Shown here: piece after piece, positions 48,361 through 59,575 of the stretch
Position numbering within the stretch: position 1 is the stretch's first letter
Layout: each line of letters begins with the position of its first letter
Source of the DNA: Agapanthus africanus
Lineage: Eukaryota; Streptophyta; Magnoliopsida; Asparagales; Amaryllidaceae
Assembly: GCA_030015575.1 (NCBI GenBank)
Contig: CM057340.1
Coordinates: forward strand, 754,485,632 to 754,549,631
Reading direction: 5' to 3'
Length of the DNA stretch: 64,000 bases
Translations under genes and position numbers: made by a program
The notes under the pieces: model-generated
Databases searched by the model: none
Seen by the model: only the letters and a program-made list of their open reading frames with translations
Told to the model about the DNA's origin: nothing

Positions 48361-49109
48361 TTCATAAAAAAAAACTGTAAGTCTTCTGATCTCCTCCTCT
48401 GCAAATCTCTGATATCTCCTCTGAAAAATCTCCTGCAGGATTCTTTGCGCTTAAAAAAATCTTTCCCCTTCCAAATAACAATCTTGTGCAGGATTCTTCG
48501 CGCCACGCATAAAATAAAAAAGATTTGATTGCAAGTGATTTACTGTTTTGCATATCTTTAATCGGACTTTAAGAGGCTTTTGACCAATTCAGATTGGGTG
48601 GGGATTTCATCACCCTTCCCAGGACCCCAGAAATTATATAAGGCATTTGCATTGACCAATCTTAATTAAAAAATGCTAGACTCAACCCTAAGGACGTCGC
48701 GCTCAATAGGACAGAGGGCTAGTTATAGGCATTGGCTGTTTATCCTAACCTGACTTTGCGGTGACTAGGCAAGTGTGTCAAGGCCAGTGGTTTTTAATTA
48801 GGCCCATTACTGTGGTTCCTTCCCACTTAACTGGCACTTACCTGGCCGCAATTGACGGTGAAGAGGCGGTTTGAGGTCCTATCTCTAGCCCTTTGGAACA
48901 TTTAGGAGCTGTCTAGTTGACCTAGGTGACCCTAGATCTAGGCCTGATTGTGTATTTCTGGTTGATTGCATTTGTATCTAAGCCCTTTATCGAAAATTTT
49001 TGCAAAACAAATAAAAAAATAAGAGGAAAATTTTTATAAAAAGACTTGCAACTTTTGTCGCTAAGAAATCCGTGCACCCCAATCTTCTTTTTCTTCTCTT
49101 TCTTCTATC
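48361..49109. other. Leader region of element D
   Basis: No convincing gene. The frames on the minus strand (48261-48553) lie over the inverted repeat and are short. Confidence 0.5.
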
Positions 49110-49397
49110 ATGGGTACCCCACATCATAAATCTCTTGCCAAACTTTGGTATCCCGAATCTAACTTTGCGTCGTACGTCAATTGTTTCGGTCAATTTAAAG
49201 AAGATCCCTCCGTGCCCAAAATTTCTTTGAAAGATCAAATAGAAGCGTCTAGGAGAAATAGTTCGACTTTGCAACCCACTTTGTGTCAAGCATGTCCACC
49301 TTTACCACCTTCATATGTTGATACCACTTTTTCAAGTCCTGCTGTAACTCCTAAACCGATGTCCATTGCTGAGCATATCGCTCAATCTCGTAGCTGA
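49110..49397 (+). CDS. Hypothetical 95-residue frame of element D
   Basis: Begins MGTPHHKSLAKLWYPESNF and is polar and Pro/Ser-rich at its end (CPPLPPSYVDTTFSSPAV). Its place after the leader suggests the start of a gag-like or accessory frame. The next frame (49586) follows after a stop and a gap of 190 bases that reads as similar Pro-rich peptide, so both may be pieces of one broken gene. No domain recognised. Confidence 0.4.
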   Translation: MGTPHHKSLAKLWYPESNFASYVNCFGQFKEDPSVPKISLKDQIEASRRNSSTLQPTLCQACPPLPPSYVDTTFSSPAVTPKPMSIAEHIAQSRS

Positions 49398-49585
49398 TCT
49401 TTCACCCCTCTCAAGTCCATCCACCTTTTTATCCACATGTTGACCCTACCCCTGTCCAACCACCCACTTCCTACCAGTCCTACCCGACTTTCCCACTTTC
49501 ACTATACACTGTTTCTACACAGCCATTAGGGAGTTTCACATATCCAAACAATTTCGAATCTTTTTCTGAAACCCCTTCACCACCC

Positions 49586-50458
49586 ATGTCTAGTTTGGAA
49601 CAGTCGTTGGCAGCTTATATTGCAGCAACAAACAAAATGACTAGGAATGTGGAAGCGTCCATGGCCGCCCTTATGCAACCTGCTGAACCAGTAGCTAGTT
49701 TCCAACTAGCTTCAAATTTTTCAATGTATGAGGAGGCGGTTGGACAGAGAGAGAATGTGAGAGGATTTCCAAATCAAACCTACCCATACCCACTTGAATC
49801 CAACAACTCCAATTTTCAAACATGTGTCCAAAATGATGAGTTGTGTGACTTTGTAGTGCTTGATTTGCCAGATTGTGAAGAACCCCTTTCGAGTGAAACC
49901 ACACTCAATCCTTTCGCTCTTTACACCTCCAATCTAGAACCTGAATTGATAAATATCCATGCTTTTGATGAGGTGTCAGAAAACATTGATTTTCACTTGA
50001 TTGAGGATATAGACGCCGGGAATATTTTGGATGATGAACCAGTAGATTTGATTGAAATTTTATGTCCAACTCATCATCCCGAGTCATTAGATGTTTCTCC
50101 CGAACTTCATATGCGTCTTGATTTTGATGATAATGGCATGGATGAGTTAAATATTGAGGAAAATTATGAGGATAGTATTAAGGAGAGTATTGAGGATAAT
50201 ATTGAGGTTGAACCATTTTTGTTTGATGTGTCGGATTTTCCAATTCATCCTCTTGAATCTTTAACTAAACACCCTCCCTCCTTTCCATCGTTCCGACCAC
50301 GCCTAATATCACGTTTAAAGACTGTGAGCTTGAAAAATTTCTTTTTGAATCTGACACAGTTCTCACAGACGATAATGATTACGAGTGTTTCACTTTTTCG
50401 GACGATATTGATGACTCACCGCCCGAGTTTGAGTCCTTTACATTTTCAGATGAGTTAG
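49586..50458 (+). CDS. Hypothetical acidic 290-residue frame of element D
   Basis: The longest open frame in D. The N-terminus (MSSLEQSLAAYIAATNKMTR) could be a helical segment of the kind seen near the end of plant gypsy Gag. The middle is strongly acidic (EDIDAGNILDDEPVDLIEIL, NIEENYEDSIKESIEDNIEV). No zinc knuckle, protease or polymerase motif. The acidic run is followed after about residue 240 by Ser/Phe-rich residues that may reflect a frameshift. It may be a captured or degenerated sequence. Function unknown. Confidence 0.45.
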   Translation: MSSLEQSLAAYIAATNKMTRNVEASMAALMQPAEPVASFQLASNFSMYEEAVGQRENVRGFPNQTYPYPLESNNSNFQTCVQNDELCDFVVLDLPDCEEPLSSETTLNPFALYTSNLEPELINIHAFDEVSENIDFHLIEDIDAGNILDDEPVDLIEILCPTHHPESLDVSPELHMRLDFDDNGMDELNIEENYEDSIKESIEDNIEVEPFLFDVSDFPIHPLESLTKHPPSFPSFRPRLISRLKTVSLKNFFLNLTQFSQTIMITSVSLFRTILMTHRPSLSPLHFQMS

Positions 50459-50499
50459 TCGAACCATCAGACTCGGTTGCTTACAGTCGTTTCGAACCA

Positions 50500-50700
50500 T
50501 TGATGGAATCTTTCCAATTCGAGACAGTTTACTACGGTGAGAATGAGACCATCCCTAATTCACTCCCTTCCCTACCTTACATTGTTCCGACCGTGCAAGT
50601 GACCGTTACGCTTTCATCTCCTATACCAAGTTCGGAGTACCATGCTTTCTTGCGAATCTTGAGGGATTTGACCCTATTTCTCGACGGGTTGATAGGTTAG
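50500..50700 (+). pseudogene. Short trailing frame of element D
   Basis: 66 codons (MMESFQFETVYYGENETIPN...). It probably continues the broken frame upstream, since acidic and aromatic composition is similar. No recognised domain. Confidence 0.3.
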
Positions 50701-51139
50701 CACAATCGCTTTTAACACATCGGTCATCACAAATTGTGCTAATTTATTCACTCGATTTACACCCTCAAGATCGTGCTACCCTTCTTTCTCTTTTCCGCCA
50801 TTCTTCTCCCCCACCGAGACCGTATCCCGTTTCTACCTCCACATGGTCTCGTGTGCTTCTCATTTCCTTTCTTTCCACTCCATTCTTTCACCAACTCGAC
50901 CATTACCACGATAAGATTTTTGAATGGTTGGTGCTAACCTTTGGCTTGTGTAAGGCCAAGCTTAAGTTTGGGGGGAACCTTGTTGTATATATGTATATAT
51001 ATTTTTTGTTTTCTTTTTCTATAAAAAAAAATAAAAAATTCAAAACATTAAAAAAATATAATTTTTTTTTATAAATAAATAAACAGGGGAGTGCCAGCAT
51101 TTTGACCCTCTTGGTATAGCATGACAGTGAGGACACTGT

Positions 51140-51260
51140 CAAGTTTAAGTTTGGAGGTATGCTCGGTACGTCTTCTTCCTTCATATTCATTTGTACATAT
51201 TTTTTTGCATTTGTATACTTATTTTAAAAACCCATAAAAAATTGAAAGATTTCAAAAATT
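51140..51260. repeat. Right arm of the 120-bp inverted repeat in D
   Basis: Partner of 48238-48360, enclosing 2.8 kb. It begins with a second purine-tract-like AAGTTTGGAGGTATG. Confidence 0.85.
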
Positions 51261-52445
51261 ATAAAAATTATTGTATTCAATTTTGGTCATATCTAACTTG
51301 AGTTTGACAAATAGGTTAACTGGTTAGGAACAACTAGATTTTAGACTTAGTAAATTAAAAACCCTAAAAATAACATTTCTTAAAGTTTAATGGTAGAAAG
51401 TATATGTCTTTGTAATTTATTTAGAAATAGGTAAATTTTGAGTTCAGTTCTTAGGCTAAGTTGAAACAAAGGAAGAGTATTGATATTTTTATTAGAGTAT
51501 AAGTTTGAAAAATAATTCCTAGCTTAAGTCTAGATTCTGAAAATGTATACCCTACAATTTGCACAATCACGTACCTTGAAATTTGGAATAGTAGAGGAGA
51601 CCTTGAAATGCTATTGTCTAAAGTCCTTAGTACAATGGAGAAAAAAAGAGTGAATAAAAAAAAATGAACACTGGTTTTTGTGATTACTTAAGGCTGTAAA
51701 AATAGAAAAATATTTAGCGAGGGTGCTTCATCAGCTAGTGCCTTAGACCAACTGGTTTGGGAGTCACTGCTAAAACCTTGGGTGTTGCAAGACTAGGAAT
51801 TACGCTTTAATGTGCAAACACATCTTGTAATCGGTTGTTGGTACCTCAAGAAGTATTAACGGTCGCATGAAGGATGTGTAAGCAAAATTCATTTAAAAAT
51901 TCACCAATTAATAAGTGCTTTGGACAAAAGGACGAGAGTATGATTGCTTGATTTGAATTTCCAAGTGTAGGGGTGATTTATATACACACGTGGGGATATG
52001 TGATTGGAGTTTAGATGAGAGAGATGAGTGAAGAATAGAACTTGTATCTTTAATAGAGTTGATAGAAATTCCTAAGTGGAGATGGAACCCTAGAAGGAAG
52101 ACTTAAGAAATGTCGAAAGCTAAGTAGGTCTGCAGAACATACATAATCTTAAGTTAAATGATGAGGAAGTGTGAAGAATATGGGTGGATGATTTATGAGT
52201 CGACGATAATAGAATTCCTTGTTAGAAAACCTAATTGGAAAACAAAAGTCAATGGGCTTAATTGATAGGATTTTGTGGGTAGTATCCGCTGAAAATTCTC
52301 AGGAGACAACACTCCTCCTACTAGAGACACCTAGAGGTTTAACGGCTTGTTGCACGAGCTCAGTGCAATCGCGTTTCCCTGCGAAAGTGCGGTTAGGTTT
52401 TTTGTAGAGAATAAAAATAAGTTTGCTCGAGGACGAGCAGAAGAT
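51261..52445. other. 3' non-coding part of element D
   Basis: AT-rich, no supportable gene, ends in the purine tract. Phrases such as GCTCGAGGACGAGCAGAAGATAAGTTTGGGGG before the LTR are typical of gypsy 3' ends. Confidence 0.5.
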
Positions 52446-52460
52446 AAGTTTGGGGGTATT

Positions 52461-53510
52461 TGTTCATACCATAATATTGCATTATTATATTCCCCATTCT
52501 TATTCGTTTTATAAATAAACAGGTGCTTTTGACGCATGTCTGCTACGTGTTACAGGTTACAGGCTCTTGGATCTAAAACAGTGAAAACAATGAAAAGACA
52601 ATGAAAAAGTGAGACTACAAATGATAAATGGTGAAATCTCGATCGCGCCTACATTGTGAGAAATAATGAACAACAGTTCACCGAGTATAAAGGCAGCGAC
52701 ACGAAGAAACAGTTAAAGTTCACTACAAGTGTTCACTGGAGATCTGGAGAAGAAATAGAAGCCAATCTGATAAAAGACCTGCATAAACAGGAATTACATG
52801 TCATGCAGAGCCATCACAGGAAATAACTCGGCCCAAGCCCATCTTTTGGCTGTGGAACCGTGGCCAGACCCAGGCTGCGGCCGCAGTTCCGCGGCCGTAT
52901 CGCGCAATGATGAGTTGGAAATTTTTTCCATATTTTGTGTTGGCGCTAGTCAACTTAAGGGCAAATTTGTAAATGCAAACATGCGAATCAATTGTAATCT
53001 AGGGTTTCCTATCCTCTATAAATAGGAACTCTAAATCATTGTAAAGGCTATGCCTCCCTTCACTAATAAATTTTAGAATTCTTTTGGAAAGCATTGGTGC
53101 CTCTTTTCAATTCATGAATCCAGATCTGACAACCTTGTGTTGATGTTTGGAGAGAGCCATCTGTAAGTAGTTTTATTTAATTGCTCTAGTTTAGATTTTA
53201 ATTCCTTACCTTAGATGTTAGCTTTGGAAAAGGCTTTTGAGAGATGAGATCTCTCATCCCTTTCTTACCCATCACATAGAATCAATAGGACTCCATGCAT
53301 ACACGCACACACCGCGCTCTGCGGCACCCTATCCCTCGAGGTAGCGGTGATACCGTAGTATAAAGGCCTGGTTGCGCTAGTTTTCCATGGAGGTTAGGGT
53401 AAGGATCTCTAAAGAAAGGACAAGAACCTAGAGAAAGGAACACTTTCCCGAATGGATCTAATCCCCTTTATTGATAATTACCATAACTCCTCTTAGATCC
53501 TAATTTGGGT
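52461..53510 (+). mobile_element. 3' LTR of element D, truncated
   Basis: Very close to the 5' LTR over 1050 bases. Several of the differences are C/G to T/A changes at CpG sites in the GC-rich hairpin (CCGCGGAACCGCGG reads CTGTGGAACCGTGG). It stops at GGGT 53510. Confidence 0.88.
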
Positions 53511-53629
53511 CAGTATTGAGGGCAGTGGATTGTATACTAGGGTCAGTATTGAGCCGCTTGTAGGGAAGCATTGGAGGTTGTGGTGGCTGCTTAAGAACAG
53601 GTTCAGATCCCTATAGTTTAAGACTTTTG

Positions 53630-53815
53630 AATCTTATGAGCCGTGAGGGTCCCATAAGAGGGTTCTCCTTACGAGTCGTGAGGATCTCGTAAGTGTAATT
53701 TCTCCTTAGGAATCGTGGGGATCCCTAAGTGTGTTGCTCCCTTGTGAGTCGTAAGGATCTCACGCAGGTGGTTTCTCCTTACAAGGTTGAGAGGACCTTG
53801 TAAGTGTGTTTTAAC
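53630..53815 (+). repeat. Hairpin array with covarying arms
   Basis: Five successive units: CTTATGAG...CCCATAAG, CTTACGAG...CTCGTAAG, CTTAGGAA...TCCCTAAG, CTTGTGAG...CTCACGCAG, CTTACAAGGT...ACCTTGTAAG. The middle (roughly TCGTGAGGAT) is kept while arm bases change on both sides together. A related sequence lies just left of element D (46883-46900), as expected if D split this region. Confidence 0.75.
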
Positions 53816-53999
53816 GAGATTGCGCCCTTTCGGGTTTTCACAAAACTCGCCGGTAGCCCTGCTGTTTTTACTCACGGAGCCCTTTCGGGTTTTCATCCAT
53901 GCCCATTTTGTTTATGGACATACCGTTTTTTTTGTCAGCCTTGGGATGCTGTAGTCTACAGTAGTTCATCGATGTCTCGGTCAACAGCCAGTTTTAGGA

Positions 54000-54105
54000 C
54001 TTAGTGGTCTATCGTTAGTTTAAGGACGTTTCGGTCCGTTGTTAGTTTTAGGACATTTTGGTCCGTTGTTAGGTTTAGGACATTTCGGTCCGACATTAGG
54101 AAGCC
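54000..54105 (+). repeat. GGAC...GTCC repeats near the end of pol C
   Basis: Units GGACGTTTCGGTCC, GGACATTTTGGTCC, GGACATTTCGGTCC, the same motif as in the LTRs. Confidence 0.8.
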
Positions 54106-54190
54106 GGCTACTACTTATAGAGTTTAGGCTTAGGAAGATAGCGAGCGGACATAGGCGTCGTCATCTATCGTTGACCTAGACCGTGACTCG

Positions 54191-57100
54191 TCAGGCGTAG
54201 TATTTCTTTAGGAAGCGACCGTTTATTGGCTTGAAAGGTCTTTCACCATGCATGTCCATGAGTAGATAGGCTCCACCCTGGTAGACTTTGTCTATGATAT
54301 AGGGGCCTTCGTAGTTCGGCTCGAATTTCTCCCATTTGGCATGATTAGGGATCATAGGTCTTTTGACCACTAGTACGAGTTCGCCTTGGCGGAAAGTTCT
54401 CGGCCTAGTCAATTTCTCATATGAGCGTGCCATCTTTGCTTTATAAGCCTCCATATTTTATTGCGCTAAGAGCCGGGTTTCATCAAGAGCGTCAAGTTCC
54501 TCGAGCCAGAGGTGAGCATTTTCTTCGTCTGTTAGCTCGTAGTGAACTGCTACTCGTAGAGAGGGTAACTCTATCTCGAGGGGGAGTACCGCTTCCGTAC
54601 CGAATACCAATGCATACGTCGTTGTGTTCGTGGCCGTTTTGAACGTAGTTCGATATGCCCAGAGAGCTTCATGCAGTCTCTCGTGCCAGTCCCTCTTATT
54701 TCGAGATACCGTCTTTTTCACGATCTTCGTCAAGGTCTAGTTGAAAGCCTCAGCTAGACTGTTAGCTCGAGGATTATAGACTGAAGAGTATCTCCAATCT
54801 ATGTTATGCTGTTGTGCGAAGCGGCTGATCTTGTGGCTTCTATAGGCTGGCCCGCTATCGGAGATAATCCGTCGCAGAGTGCCGAACCGATAAATGACGT
54901 GTGTCTTGAAGAAATGGAGGATATTCTCCGTCTTCACTTCCCTCAGCGGTACTGCTTCTGCCCATTTGGAGAAGTAATCAGTTATCGCCAAAATGAATCG
55001 ATGTCCTCTGGACGATGCTGGTTTGATGGGGCCGATTATGTCGGTTCCCCACATTTCGAACGGCCAGCTAGCCACCGTTGGATGTAGTGGATTTGGATGC
55101 TGATGAATAAAGTCCCCGTGAATCTAGCACGAGTGGCACTGCTTCGCGTATTCTAAGCAGTCTTGGATCATCGTGGGCCAATAATAACCTATCCGTTTGA
55201 TCTTCATCTTCATCTTCGGCCCGGCTTGGTGAGAACCGCAGAGTCCGTCGTGAGTTTCTTGGATGACTCTCCTTACCTCTTCAGGTCCCAGGAATCTTAA
55301 CCATAGAGAATCAAATGATCTCTTATACAGAGTATCATTGACGAAGGCGAAAGACAGAGCTCGTTTCATAAGCTGATGTCTTGAGGACGCATCTTTAGGT
55401 GTTCGACGGGATTTGAAGTAGTCTATAAAGACTTCTCTCCAATCTTCAGCCTTTTCCTGGTCTTTTATTTGCATAGCCATTTACTCGGTCGCTCCCTTTT
55501 CTTCGGACGACTCTGGAGATATTTCTGCCGGTGCAAGAACCCGACGGCTTTGCACAATGATCCTTACGTCATCGAAGCTCTCGTCAGCCAGTTCTTTAGC
55601 GAGCTTGGATAACGCATCCGCCTTGCTATTTTCCACACATGGTATGCTTTCCAGGGCGTAGGAAGGAATTTGAGTCAGCAGTTGCAGCACTCTCTCGCCG
55701 TATTTCACTAACTCTGGTTTGCACGTTCGATAGTCGCCGTTTACTTGACTAACGACCAGCTGGGAGTCTCCGTATATGAGGAGGTTTTCAATTCCCATGT
55801 CGACGGCGATCTCAAGACCTGCTATCAAAGCTTCACATTCGGCTTCGTTGTTCGTCCTCGGCTCTGTTAAGGAGAAGGCAAAGCGCATTATCCCTCCTTA
55901 TGGAGTCACGAAGATGAGGCCTACCCCTGATTTGATTGTAAGGGTGCTTTGTTTGTGCTTCTTCATGGAAGGCGCTCCATCAAAATAGAGTTCCCACCGG
56001 GTATCATTCCCGTCGATCGTGTCAAACGCATGTTCGTCAGGCAATTTGCAGTTCAAAGGAAAATCGGCAGGTATCGAGTGCTCAGCGAGGAAGTCGGTGA
56101 TGGCCTGGCCTTTCACTGCCTTAAGAGGCCGATAAGTTATCGAGAATTCCATCAAGAGTAGGGCCCATTTAGCGAGACACCCCGTTAATATGGCTTTTGA
56201 CATCAAATATTTGAGAGGATCCACTTTTGATATGAGATGGACCTCATGCGTCTGAGCTTCGTTACCGCGAAGGTCAAAGCTAGGCAGTGTTTTTCGATGG
56301 GGGAGTAGTTGCTTTCTGCCCCCAGGAGAACTCGACTTAGATAGTAGAGAGCTCTTTCTTTCCCTTGATCGTTCTCTTGTGCCCATAGCGCGCCTAAAGA
56401 ATCTTCGAGGGCTGTCGTATACAGGACAGGAGGTTTTCCTTTAACGGGAGCGGCCAGCACTGGCGGATTTTGCAGGTATTGCTTGATTTCGTCCAGTGCG
56501 CTTTGGCATTTGTGATCCCAGACGAACGGGGTTCCCTTTTTCATCAGGTGACTGTAGGGGCGGCACTTGCCCGAAAGATTGGCTATGAATCGCCAGATAT
56601 ATGCGAGCTTTCCTTGGAGAGATCGCAGCTGCTTGAGAGTCTTTGGCGGGGGCATTTCCATGATCGTCTTGATCTTCGACGGGTCTATCTCGATGCCTCG
56701 ATGTCGTTTGATGAATCCTAGGAATTTGCCCGAGGAAACTCCAAACGCGCATTTGAGAGGGTTCATCTTCAGGTTGTATTTCCGAAGGCATTGAAACACA
56801 ATCTTCAGATACTCTAAATGTTCTTCATATGATTTGCTTTTTACTACGAGGTCGTCGATATAGCATTCGACGATTTCATGTATGAGGTCATCGAAATTTT
56901 TTGTCATGGTCCTCTGATAGGTGGCACCGACGTTCTTTAGACCGAAAGGCATCACCTTGTAGCAGAATTAACCCAAAGGGGTCCGGAAGGCGGTATGCTT
57001 TTGGTCCTCGGGATGCATCTTTATCTGATTGTAACCTGACGAGCTGTCCATGAAGGAGAAAACTTCATGAGTGGACGTATTTTCTATCATCATCTCGGTA

Positions 57101-57585
57101 ACTGGCACTGGGAAGTCGTCTTTTGGACAAGCTTTGTTGAGATCCCGAAAGCCCACACATATGCGCACCGTCCCATTTTTCTTCATCACTGGGATGATAT
57201 TGGTGATCCAGTCAGGGTACTGAACCTCTTGGATGAAACCGGAGTCGATTAGCTTCTTGACCTCGGCGTTGATGCTCATCTTAAGCTCGAGCCGCATTCT
57301 TCTCGGTGCTTGTTTGATCGGCTTGACGTCCGGGGATATTGCCAATTTGTGTACAGCAATCTCTGGATCTAGTCCTGGCATCTCGGAATAGTTCCATGCG
57401 AAACAGTCTTTATACTGCATGAGCATATCTTTTAGTGTAGCCACCTTTTCTTCAGACAAAAGCTCACTGACGAACGTCGGTCGTGGGTCGTTCGCCGTTC
57501 CCAAGTCGATTTTTATGAGATCATCTGCAGTAGTATGTATCCCATCTTCCAGCTCTTTTGGCGCCGGTGGAAATTCTGAGATCAA
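54191..57585 (-). pseudogene. pol of element C (RT, two RNase H, integrase)
   Basis: Minus-strand order: reverse transcriptase (57585-56700; RICVGFRDLNKACPKDDFPV, SGYNQIKMHPED, MMPFGLKNVGATYQR, CYIDDLVVKS), its own RNase H (56400 region; LGALWAQEN, ALYYLSRVL), a frameshift, a second RNase H (56070-55600; ELYFDGAPSMKK, TNNEAECEALIAGLEIA, IYGDSQLVVSQVNGDY), integrase zinc domain (ETHDGLCGSHQAG, GYYWPTM, CHSC), core (FEMWGTDIIGPI, ITDYFSKWAEAVPL, ISDSGPAYRS, YNPRANSLAEAFN) and C-terminal domain (GTEAVLPLEIELPS, EPNYEGPYII) to 54191. Stops at the piece borders (near 56960, 55890, 55485, 55120, 54735, 54456) and one frameshift make it inactive. The second RNase H is diagnostic for Tat. Confidence 0.93.
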
Positions 57586-58620
57586 CTAGTCTTCATCCTC
57601 ATTTTCAAAGCACCAGGAGAGGTCATTCATATCCTCGCGTACTCCTTCTCTATTCTTTCTCAAGGTGCGTCTTCGGGATTTGCCTTAGACGATGGATTAG
57701 CGAGTGATGCTGCCTGAGAAAGCATCTCTTGCAGATTTTCACGTTGCAGATGATCTTTTGTCAAGGACCGAGTTTGAGGTCGGTGACTAGTAGAAGCTCA
57801 AACTTCATCTTTGGAATTCACCACATAGACTATGTGAACTACCATTCCCCCAGGCTTGGGATGTTTGGAATTTTGGCCTTTGGAGTTTGCTCCGGGCATT
57901 TGAGATTTATTGGGCCTTTTGTTGTGAAAAGCCACTTTGGTTTTGGGAGGAACCGCTGTATCAGGATCAGTCTTGGTGATTCCCCTTTACCTGGTTCCAT
58001 ACCTTACATATATATAAGGAAAGTTGTCTCAGGGAGCGAACTTGTTTATGCTCTCGTGGGATCTCCATGGGCTACGGAGACTTTTTTAATATTGCCGTAG
58101 GAGAATTTTGTATAACCCTTCGCAACAGTTTGAAACTGTTCCCAGTTGGAACAACAACATTCACCACTGGGGTTGAAACGGGCCTATACGGAGAACTGCC
58201 CTAGCTCATTTTATATGATGCCGATATCGACGTCGACCGTTTTTTACGGCCGGGATTTGATTAGCTTCAGGATTTTGCTGAGCCTGCCCCCTTTTTCCTT
58301 TGAGAGCTTGAATATTCTGCCCCCTGCATCGAACTTGGTCTTCGGCGGGTTCCAGTTGTTTGAGAACTGATTCTGTCAGCAAAGCAGCTGCTTAGGGAGT
58401 CTGCCTGTGGACAACAGACTTCCTCTGGGCTTCCTCCATCGGCGTTGAGGCACTGAGGGTGGGAGGTGGGAGCATCGACCCAAAGAGAAGCCCGTTGATT
58501 TTTTGAAGAGCAGGATTGCAGAGATTTGAGCCTGCAAGCGGTCCGTACTTGACTCCACCAGATATGACAGAACCTGTGTTGCTAAGGTGGGAACAAACGC
58601 TATTCTTCATAGAGACGAAG
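57586..58620 (-). pseudogene. gag-protease remnant of element C
   Basis: Only about 1 kb separates the 5' LTR from the RT, whereas gag plus protease need at least twice that, so most of gag is deleted. Short readable pieces on the minus strand are VESSTDRLQAQISAI near 58550, an amphipathic ESVLKQLEPAEDQVR near 58370, and an acidic end near 57600 (DMNDLSWCFENEDED). No zinc knuckle or protease DTG motif is left. Confidence 0.55.
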
Positions 58621-58727
58621 CGCCGACTTCAGTATCCACTCCCCTAAGGGCAACCACAAACGTACACACCGCGATTATCTGATCACAGGAAAAACACGAC
58701 ACACGAAGTGTGGAGTGGAAAGAGGAA

Positions 58728-58753
58728 AAGGTCCCACTGGGCGTGCCGGAATC
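58728..58753 (-). other. Primer binding site region of element C
   Basis: The minus strand right after the 5' LTR reads GATTCCGGCACGCCCAGTGG then GACC, close to the GGCACGCCCGGTGGGACC sites of Tat-type elements. Confidence 0.6.
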
Positions 58754-59329
58754 TGTTCCCCGTTGAAACACAGAGACGCGACTGCGCGGGTCCGTCTTGC
58801 CTGAATTTCGGGGCAGATGCTAATTGGTGCTATCCGTCCACCTCTCCGAAGATGCCAAGTTGATTTATGGCACCATGTATCGAAGGTTTAAACGGATGCG
58901 GCCGATATAGTAGACTTCGTCAGATTCCCCCTCGCTGATGAGGGGGTTTTGATTATGGGGACGCACTTCCCTGCAGGCGCAAGCCCCTGTAGTTAATTAT
59001 ACTACCGCATCGCGGTAACCACTTTCTCCTTCTCCAGATGGTCACTTCGTGTCGTGGATGTTTGTTTTGTTTTTGGTTGCCTGTGGATTGTATACGGAGA
59101 CTAATGTATGTTGTCGCCCGTAGGGCGTGAATTAGTCCAAATCCGTATCTATTTAGATTTGGGTTTGGGGGTTGGGTTTAAGAATATGTTAGTCTCATTT
59201 GGGACTAAGATCAACTTAAACGTGTGTTAAAGATACGTTAGTCTCATTTTAGACTAAGATCAACTTAACGGGATCGTTTAGATCCAACAAAAGAGCAATT
59301 GGGCTCTATTGTTTAGTTTAGAGACATTG

Positions 59330-59575
59330 CGATCGATAATTAGTTTACGGACATTACGGTCCAATATTAGTTTAAGGACATCTCGGTCCAAGGTTAAGGA
59401 CATCATAGTCCGTGAGTTTAAAGACCCCACAGTCAAGGTTAAGGACATCATAGTCCGTGAGCTTAAAGACCCCACAGTCAAGGTTAAGGACATCATAGTC
59501 CGTGAGTTTAAAGACCTCACAGTCAAGATTAAGGACGTCATAGTCCATGGGCTTAAGGACCCCACAGTCCATGAA
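59330..59575 (+). repeat. GGAC...GTCC hairpin array, 5' LTR copy
   Basis: As at 39350-39560, with an extra unit of about 36 bases, showing copy-number change since insertion. Confidence 0.85.

Larger units (their letters stand above)
46902..53510 (+). mobile_element. Non-autonomous LTR element D nested in C
   Basis: Direct LTRs at 46902-48206 and 52461-53510, a primer site TGGCGCCGTTGTCGGGGA at 48213 and a purine tract AAGTTTGGGGGTATT at 52446-52460 set the plus orientation. The 4.25-kb interior has no protease, RT or integrase, only three frames of unknown function. The right LTR lacks its last 251 bases, where a GGGT junction meets repeated GGGTCAGTATTGAG, so no target duplication can be seen. 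The primer site and purine tract resemble those of Athila-like gypsy elements. Confidence 0.88.
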
